From assembly GCA_900543515.1 (NCBI GenBank), contig UQRW01000062.1, forward strand, positions 1 to 10,171: a DNA stretch of 10,171 bases. The letters are read 5' to 3'. Below the pieces are notes generated by a model. It had not been told where the DNA came from. It saw only the letters and a program-made list of their open reading frames with translations, and did no database searches. The stretch comes from an uncultured Collinsella sp. (GTDB lineage: Bacteria > Actinomycetota > Coriobacteriia > Coriobacteriales > Coriobacteriaceae). A program made the translations under genes and the position numbers. Shown in pieces: positions 6,653-10,171 of this stretch. Position 1 is the first letter of the stretch. Every line of letters starts with the position of its first letter.

Positions 6653-7741
6653 ATGGCACATCGCTCCGTAATTCCGTTTGGCCCGCAGCACCCGGTGCTG
6701 CCCGAGCCGCTTCATCTGGACCTGGTGATTGAGGACGACCGCGTCATCGAGGCAATTCCGCAAATCGGCTTTGTGCACCGCGGACTCGAGAAGCTCACCG
6801 AAAAGCGCGATATGCATCAGTTTGGCTACATCGCCGAGCGCATTTGCGGTATCTGCGCCGTGGGCCATAGCTGCGGCTATGCCAGCGCCTGCGAGCGCAT
6901 GCTCAGTATCGAGGTGCCCGGCCGCGTGCAATATATCCGCACCATTCTGCATGAGCTTTCGCGCATTCACTCGCACCTGCTGTGGCTGGGCCTGCTCGCC
7001 GATGCCTTTGGCTTCGAGGCGCTGTTCTATCGTTCGTGGACCCTGCGCGAGCAGATTCTCAAGATTTTTGAGAGCACGTGCGGCGGCCGCGTGATTTTGT
7101 CGATCAACGAAATCGGCGGCCTTAAGCACGATATCGAGGACTCCGAGCTGGCGGGCATTGTCCAGACGCTCGATGCCATGCGTCCTGACTACGAGGCCCT
7201 GGTGCATACGTTTTTGGACGACAACAGCTGCGGCGAGCGCCTGCATGGCGTGGGCGTGATTAGCAAGAAAGACGCGCTGGAGCTTTCGATGGTCGGTCCG
7301 TTTGGGCGCGCATCGGGCGTGGATTACGACGTGCGCATGTTTGACGACGGTGCCTATGCGGACTTGGCTGCGTTTGGGCCGATTGTTGCCACCGATGGCG
7401 ACTGTTATGCCCGCTGCCAGGTGCGTTGTGCCGAGGTTACGCAAGCCATGGACATTATCAAGGAGCTTGTCGGCAAGATTCCGCACGACGGTATTGGCGG
7501 GCGCACCAAGCTCACGCCGGCCGACGGCGCGCGCGGCGAGGTTGTGATTGAGCAGCCGCGCGGCGAGGCGTACTACTATGTGCGCGGCAACGGCACCAAG
7601 AACCTGGACCGTTTTCGCGTGCGCACGCCGACGTCGCAGAACCTGGCGGGTCTGACGCATGCGCTGCAGGGCGTGCTCCTTGCCAACGTGCCCATGATTA
7701 TCCTGACCATCGACCCCTGCATTAGCTGCACGGAAAGGTAG
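6653..7741 (+). CDS. echE: Ech [NiFe] hydrogenase large subunit (NuoD-like), catalytic
   Basis: This 362-residue catalytic subunit carries both NiFe-binding motifs. The L1 motif is RICGICAVGH with C65 and C68, and the L2 motif is DPCISCTER at the extreme C-terminus with C356 and C359. These four cysteines ligate the Ni-Fe(CN)2CO centre that reduces protons with electrons from the EchF/EchC clusters. Other family features are PFGPQHPVLPEP at the N-terminus, GFVHRGLEKL, and the IEQPRGEAYYYVRGNG segment. The protein ends three residues after the last cysteine, so there is no C-terminal peptide for a maturation protease to remove; CooH is reported to share this property. The DPCISCTER ending and the order of the operon fit group 4 Ech (4e) better than formate hydrogenlyase. 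The ATG has AAGGAGG 10 bases upstream, inside the end of echD. Confidence 0.96.
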   Translation: MAHRSVIPFGPQHPVLPEPLHLDLVIEDDRVIEAIPQIGFVHRGLEKLTEKRDMHQFGYIAERICGICAVGHSCGYASACERMLSIEVPGRVQYIRTILHELSRIHSHLLWLGLLADAFGFEALFYRSWTLREQILKIFESTCGGRVILSINEIGGLKHDIEDSELAGIVQTLDAMRPDYEALVHTFLDDNSCGERLHGVGVISKKDALELSMVGPFGRASGVDYDVRMFDDGAYADLAAFGPIVATDGDCYARCQVRCAEVTQAMDIIKELVGKIPHDGIGGRTKLTPADGARGEVVIEQPRGEAYYYVRGNGTKNLDRFRVRTPTSQNLAGLTHALQGVLLANVPMIILTIDPCISCTER

Positions 7742-7748
7742 GCGCGGC

Positions 7749-8090
7749 ATGAGTTTACTGACATTTGCCAAGACGGCCTTGGGCTCTATGGTCAAGCAGC
7801 CGGTAACGGTGTGCTATCCGCAGGAGAAGCTCGCGGCACCCGAGCGCCTGCGCGGGCATATCGTTAACGACATGAACGTGTGCATCTGCTGTGGCATGTG
7901 CGCGCGCCGCTGCCCGGCGGGCGCACTCGCGGTCGATCGCAAGGGCGGAACGTGGTCGATCGACCCGTATGCCTGCGTGGTGTGCGGCGAGTGCATCGAA
8001 AGCTGTCCTAAACACTGCCTGAGCATGGACACCGCCCGCACTCCGGTTGCGGCGGACAAGACTCCCACGGTAGAAACCAAGCCGGAGTAG
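7749..8090 (+). CDS. echF: Ech hydrogenase 2x[4Fe-4S] ferredoxin-like subunit (NuoI-like)
   Basis: This 113-residue protein has two CX2CX2CX3CP motifs: C45, C48, C51, C55 and C76, C79, C82, C86. They bind two 4Fe-4S clusters that take electrons from soluble ferredoxin and pass them to the EchC cluster. C47 lies inside the first motif and is extra. The first ~40 residues are the helical N-terminal part usual for EchF/HycF. A short Thr/Pro/Lys tail follows the second motif. The ATG lies 7 bases after the echE stop, with an AAAGG/TAGG purine stretch (7734-7742) serving as a weaker Shine-Dalgarno than elsewhere in the operon. It is the last gene of the operon and is followed by a 15-bp hairpin. 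Confidence 0.94.
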   Translation: MSLLTFAKTALGSMVKQPVTVCYPQEKLAAPERLRGHIVNDMNVCICCGMCARRCPAGALAVDRKGGTWSIDPYACVVCGECIESCPKHCLSMDTARTPVAADKTPTVETKPE

Positions 8091-8099
8091 CGTTTGGAT

Positions 8100-8148
8100 G
8101 GGGCCGGTGGGGCAAAAATGCCCCACCGGCCCCGCGCGTGAACGCGCG
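8100..8148 (+). terminator. Strong GC hairpin after echF, without a U-tract
   Basis: A perfect 15-bp stem (8100-8114 with 8119-8133) closes an AAAA loop 9 bases after the echF stop. A second small hairpin (GCGCG, TGAA, CGCGC; 8134-8147) follows directly. No T-run follows either stem, so this is not a standard intrinsic terminator. It may protect the mRNA 3' end, slow the polymerase, or mark a transcript end made in another way. The hairpin is certain; the terminator label is an inference from position. Confidence 0.55.
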
Positions 8149-8164
8149 GTTGTGCCGTCGCGAA

Positions 8165-8318
8165 CAAAACTATGCCGGATTACGGGGCTGGATAGCGAAT
8201 CTCCGACCATACAGAAAATCGCAAAAACAAAACCGCAGGTAGACTGCTTGCCGTTTTTCAAAAAAAGGCTGTATGGATGAGGACTCCGACTTTAGCCCCG
8301 TAATCCGGCATAGTTTTG
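8165..8318. repeat. Long quasi-palindrome 1 (50-base arms around a 54-base core)
   Basis: Bases 8165-8214 pair without gaps with 8269-8318. The outer 25 positions are a perfect inverted repeat (CAAAACTATGCCGG..., complement ending at 8318). The inner 25 contain 14 Watson-Crick pairs, 4 G-T pairs and 7 mismatches, ending in a perfect CCATACAG/CTGTATGG. The core contains AAAACCGCAGGTAGA and a small GCAG/CTGC hairpin at the centre (about 8241). No ORF in it looks real. It belongs with quasi-palindrome 2. Confidence 0.9.
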
Positions 8319-8493
8319 AAATAGCACCATATCCGTAGCAGCCCTTGATCTCCCGTGGACAGAGGGAAACGGATCATTTTTGCCTTGTGAGGGCTGCCGC
8401 GTGACCCGTCTGCCACGAAATAGGCCCATCTACTACGTTTGGGTGGCTACCCTCAACCACGGCGAAAAACGCGAAAAGAAAACCGCAGGTAGA
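8214..8493 (+). repeat. 30-bp direct repeat, two copies 250 bp apart, in the cores of the two quasi-palindromes
   Basis: Bases 8214-8243 and 8464-8493 match at 27 of 30 positions, including an exact 15-mer AAAACCGCAGGTAGA (8229-8243 and 8479-8493). Similarity continues ungapped but weaker for a further 33 bases (19 of 33). The centres of the two palindromes are also 250 bp apart. The entry spans both copies. Confidence 0.9.
8338..8397. repeat. Hairpin between the two long quasi-palindromes
   Basis: GCAGCCCT at 8338-8345 and AGGGCTGC at 8390-8397 are a perfect inverted repeat. Inside it, TGAT plus CCGT (8346-8356) can pair with ACGG plus ATCA (8369-8376) with a 3-base bulge. The stretch GGGAAACGGATCATTTTTGCC resembles one in the hairpin after quasi-palindrome 2. 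Confidence 0.6.
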
Positions 8494-8570
8494 ACGCCTG
8501 CGATTTTGCATGAAACGCGATTGTGGTCGGGGGTACCGGACTAAACGTAGTAGATAGGCTCATTTCGTGG
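8413..8570. repeat. Long quasi-palindrome 2 (48-base arms around a 62-base core)
   Basis: Bases 8413-8460 pair without gaps with 8523-8570: 38 Watson-Crick pairs, 4 G-T pairs and 6 mismatches. The outer 28 positions hold 25 exact pairs (CCACGAAAT and ATCTACTACGTTT ends), and the innermost pairs are CCAC/GTGG. The core contains the same AAAACCGCAGGTAGA as quasi-palindrome 1 and a CGCAGG/CCTGCG hairpin at 8484-8502. The arm sequences are unrelated to those of quasi-palindrome 1. Confidence 0.9.
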
Positions 8571-8580
8571 CGAGCGCCGT

Positions 8581-8661
8581 CGACTGCTCCCTCGGGGATG
8601 GAGGAAAACGGGCCCTTTTGCCCCGTCCATCTTGAGTCGCACCCGTTTTCCTGCGAAAACG
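8581..8661. repeat. Hairpins after quasi-palindrome 2
   Basis: CGACT (8581-8585) pairs with AGTCG (8635-8639), and inside it GATGGA (8597-8602) pairs with TCCATC (8626-8631), around a GGGCCC palindrome flanked by AAAA and TTTT. A separate 7-bp hairpin CGTTTTC/GAAAACG follows at 8644-8661. These could fold in RNA or DNA; no function is evident. Confidence 0.6.
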
Positions 8662-8664
8662 CCG

Positions 8665-8744
8665 TGTCTCAACTTTGGTGAGACATTTGTCTCACGCCAA
8701 AAACCGAATCTGGAACATGTGTCACCTGCCCAAATTGTGTCTCA
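8665..8744 (+). promoter_or_regulatory. Cluster of four TGTCTCA motifs upstream of the vWA gene
   Basis: TGTCTCA is present at 8665-8671, 8688-8694 and 8738-8744, and in inverse orientation (TGAGACA) at 8679-8685. The first and the inverse copy form a 7-bp stem with a 7-base loop. The last copy ends 52 bases before the vWA start codon. A related palindrome GGTCT-G-AGACC sits at 8769-8779, just before the ribosome binding site. The cluster could be a repressor operator or an attenuator hairpin for the vWA gene. No clear -35/-10 pair is seen. Confidence 0.5.
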
Positions 8745-8796
8745 TTTCGTAACTTTAGGCTGTTGCAAGGTCTGAGACCGCGAGAAGGGAGACGCG

Positions 8797-10146
8797 ATGA
8801 GTAAGTACACGAGGGGTCTCTTGGCGGTGATACTGGCCGTGGTGCTGGTGTTGCCGGCTGCAGCATTTGCCATGCTGCCCGAGGCCAACGCCAGGTCCAG
8901 CACCGGAATGGACGGACCGACGGTGAGCGGAAAGATAGTCGACCCTGACACCACCGGCCGCTGGCAGTACTGGGCGTCGGGCGGCGAGCAGGACCTGACG
9001 ACACGTTATGTAGGCCGAATCTGGACGGACAAGACGGTCGAGCCAGCGCAGGACGAAAAGTCCGACTTTGTGACGACGCTCTCCACGATGTCTTCGACTT
9101 CTGACACAACGTCGCTGGTCACTAAACCGCTCGATATCGTGATGGTGCTTGATGCCTCCGGGTCGATGGATAATGACATGGGTGACAGCGATTCGACCAA
9201 ACGCATCGACGCACTCAAGGCAGCTGCCAGTTCCTTTATCGACACCATCGCCGAGCAAAACAAGAGCATTAAAGATACGAATAAGCGGCATCAGGTTGCC
9301 ATCGTTAAGTTTTCGGGTGCAAAGAAAAACGAGATCGGCAACGATACGTATCGCGATCGTCAGGGATACACGCACAACTACTCGCAGACCATGAAGAGCC
9401 TGACGCCGTGTGTTGATAGCGCTGCGACGGAACTTAAGAATACGGTCGGCTACATCGAACCTGCCGGTGCCACGCGGGCTGATTACGGCCTTGAACTTGC
9501 TCGCGACATGTCGGGCCGCGAGGATGCCCAGAAGGTAGTTGTGTTCTTTACGGACGGCACGCCCACAGACGTCAGGAACTTTAACCCTACGGTTGCCAAT
9601 AATGCCATAGTCGCCGCCAAGAAAATGAAGGGGAAAGGCGCTACGGTCTACACCATCGGCATCTTTGATGATGCGAATCCCGCTGACGAGCCTACGAACT
9701 ACTGGACGAGCGACGAAAACAAGTTCATGCACGCCGTGTCGAGCAACTATCCAAACGCCACGTCCTACACAACCAATGAGCTTGGTAAGCGCACCGAGAA
9801 TTCCGATTTCTACAAGGCTGCGTCGAATGCCGATGAGCTCAAGAAGGTGTTTGATGATATCTCGAGCTCTATCACCTCGGGCAAGGGCTCTCCCACTCAG
9901 ATCGAGGATGGTTACGACGAGAGCAAGTCCGGCTACATCACCTTCAGTGATGAGCTGGGCGACTTTATGCAGGTCGATACGTTTAACAGCGCTCAGATTA
10001 ATGGCGTCCCCTTTGATGAAGTGACCAAGACAACCAAGGGCAATACGGACACGTACGAGTTTTCGGGCGTGGCCAAGGACCTGGTCATCACCGTCGAGCG
10101 CTCTGCCAATGCGCAGCGGTACCGTCAAGATTCTTTCGCAAATTGA
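8797..10146 (+). CDS. Secreted vWA-domain surface/pilus-type protein, apparently lacking its C-terminal part
   Basis: Residues 1-25 are a signal peptide (MSKYTRGLL, a hydrophobic core, then AAAFA as a likely cleavage site). IWTDKTV near residue 75 is the motif that typically precedes vWA domains in large Gram-positive adhesins. The vWA domain (about 113-330) has a full metal-binding MIDAS: D119-x-S121-x-S123, T226 (GATRADYG) and D253 (FFTDGTPTD). After it, SGYITFSDELGDFMQVDTF to DLVITVERSAN (about 375-437) is the start of the next domain of such proteins, which normally runs on for hundreds of residues to Cna-B repeats and an LPxTG sorting signal. Here the frame stops after RYRQDSFAN with none of these. 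It may be a secreted free form, a decayed gene, or a frameshift; both other forward frames are open to the window edge. The ATG has AAGGGAG 5 bases upstream. Base composition is less GC-rich than in the ech genes. Confidence 0.85.
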   Translation: MSKYTRGLLAVILAVVLVLPAAAFAMLPEANARSSTGMDGPTVSGKIVDPDTTGRWQYWASGGEQDLTTRYVGRIWTDKTVEPAQDEKSDFVTTLSTMSSTSDTTSLVTKPLDIVMVLDASGSMDNDMGDSDSTKRIDALKAAASSFIDTIAEQNKSIKDTNKRHQVAIVKFSGAKKNEIGNDTYRDRQGYTHNYSQTMKSLTPCVDSAATELKNTVGYIEPAGATRADYGLELARDMSGREDAQKVVVFFTDGTPTDVRNFNPTVANNAIVAAKKMKGKGATVYTIGIFDDANPADEPTNYWTSDENKFMHAVSSNYPNATSYTTNELGKRTENSDFYKAASNADELKKVFDDISSSITSGKGSPTQIEDGYDESKSGYITFSDELGDFMQVDTFNSAQINGVPFDEVTKTTKGNTDTYEFSGVAKDLVITVERSANAQRYRQDSFAN

Positions 10147-10147
10147 T

Positions 10148-10171
10148 CGAGGCGGCCTCGGCCCCGCCTTG
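10148..10171 (+). terminator. Possible terminator stem directly after the vWA stop (cut by the window edge)
   Basis: CGAGGCGG at 10148-10155 can pair with CCGCCTTG at 10164-10171 (7 Watson-Crick pairs and one G-T) around an 8-base loop, beginning one base after TGA. Whether a T-run follows cannot be seen. If it does, the vWA transcript really ends here. Confidence 0.4.

Noticed and set aside
6500..7795. Long open frame of 431 codons on the minus strand
   Set aside because: Antisense to echD-echE-echF, all of which have clear family motifs; composition is that of a shadow frame.
2479..8090. Respiratory complex I (nuo) operon or formate hydrogenlyase
   Set aside because: The large subunit has the four NiFe cysteines that NuoD lacks. 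There is no formate dehydrogenase, and there is a single antiporter-like subunit with the echABCDEF order, so Ech is the better fit.
8098..8280. 60-codon + strand frame reading through the echF hairpin and quasi-palindrome 1
   Set aside because: It crosses a 15-bp hairpin and half of the inverted repeat, and its start sits in the hairpin base. Similarity of its end to a frame in quasi-palindrome 2 (AK-KPQV) follows from the shared DNA core.
8165..8570. CRISPR array
   Set aside because: Only two copies of a repeat 250 bp apart, with no spacers of regular size and no cas genes.
8165..8570. Pair of MITEs or an IS with terminal inverted repeats
   Set aside because: The arms of the two elements are unrelated in sequence, no target-site duplication is apparent at their edges, and no transposase is enclosed.
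8755..10128. Long open frame of 457 codons on the minus strand
   Set aside because: Antisense to the vWA gene, which has a signal peptide and a complete MIDAS; the opposite frame shows no motif.

Overview
The window looks like a high-GC, anaerobic gut actinobacterium of the class Coriobacteriia, and a Collinsella-like genome is my best guess. The reasons are the GC-rich coding sequence with long antisense shadow frames, an Ech-type hydrogenase, an old-yellow-enzyme/FAD reductase with an iron-sulfur site, and a secreted vWA surface protein of the type common in gut Actinobacteria and Firmicutes. The genus is inference from style and content; no 16S or other marker is present.

Layout, left to right, all genes on the + strand. 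(1) 1-1453: 3' part of a multidomain NADH:flavin oxidoreductase (FMN barrel, one 4Fe-4S site, FAD and NAD(P)H domains), ended by a strong intrinsic terminator. (2) 1570-1893: AT-rich intergenic DNA with a plausible promoter. (3) 1894-2298: a 134-residue protein with two helix-turn-helix modules, like the OrfA/InsJ protein of IS150-type elements but with no OrfB beside it, ended by its own terminator. (4) 2337-2478: short leader region with three helically phased CAATTG sites. (5) 2479-8090: a tight five-gene operon for a group 4 membrane-bound [NiFe] hydrogenase of the Ech type. The order matches canonical echABCDEF, but echA and echB are one continuous 960-codon gene. (6) 8091-8796: 706 bases with no convincing gene but dense secondary structure: a GC hairpin after echF, two ~155-bp quasi-palindromes whose cores match and whose arms do not, smaller hairpins after each, and a cluster of TGTCTCA motifs. 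(7) 8797-10146: a secreted vWA-domain protein that appears to stop before its usual wall-anchor region.

The Ech genes work as one complex. EchC (small subunit), EchE (NiFe large subunit), EchD and EchF (2x[4Fe-4S]) form the cytoplasmic arm, which would pass electrons from reduced ferredoxin to protons. The EchA-EchB fusion forms the membrane arm that couples H2 evolution to ion translocation. No maturation genes (hyp) are in the window, and the large subunit carries no C-terminal extension to be cleaved.

The most unusual part is the 8.1-8.7 kb non-coding stretch. Two long quasi-palindromes sit exactly 250 bp apart, share a 30-bp core (27 of 30 identical) and have unrelated but internally self-complementary arms. 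I do not recognise this as a known element type.
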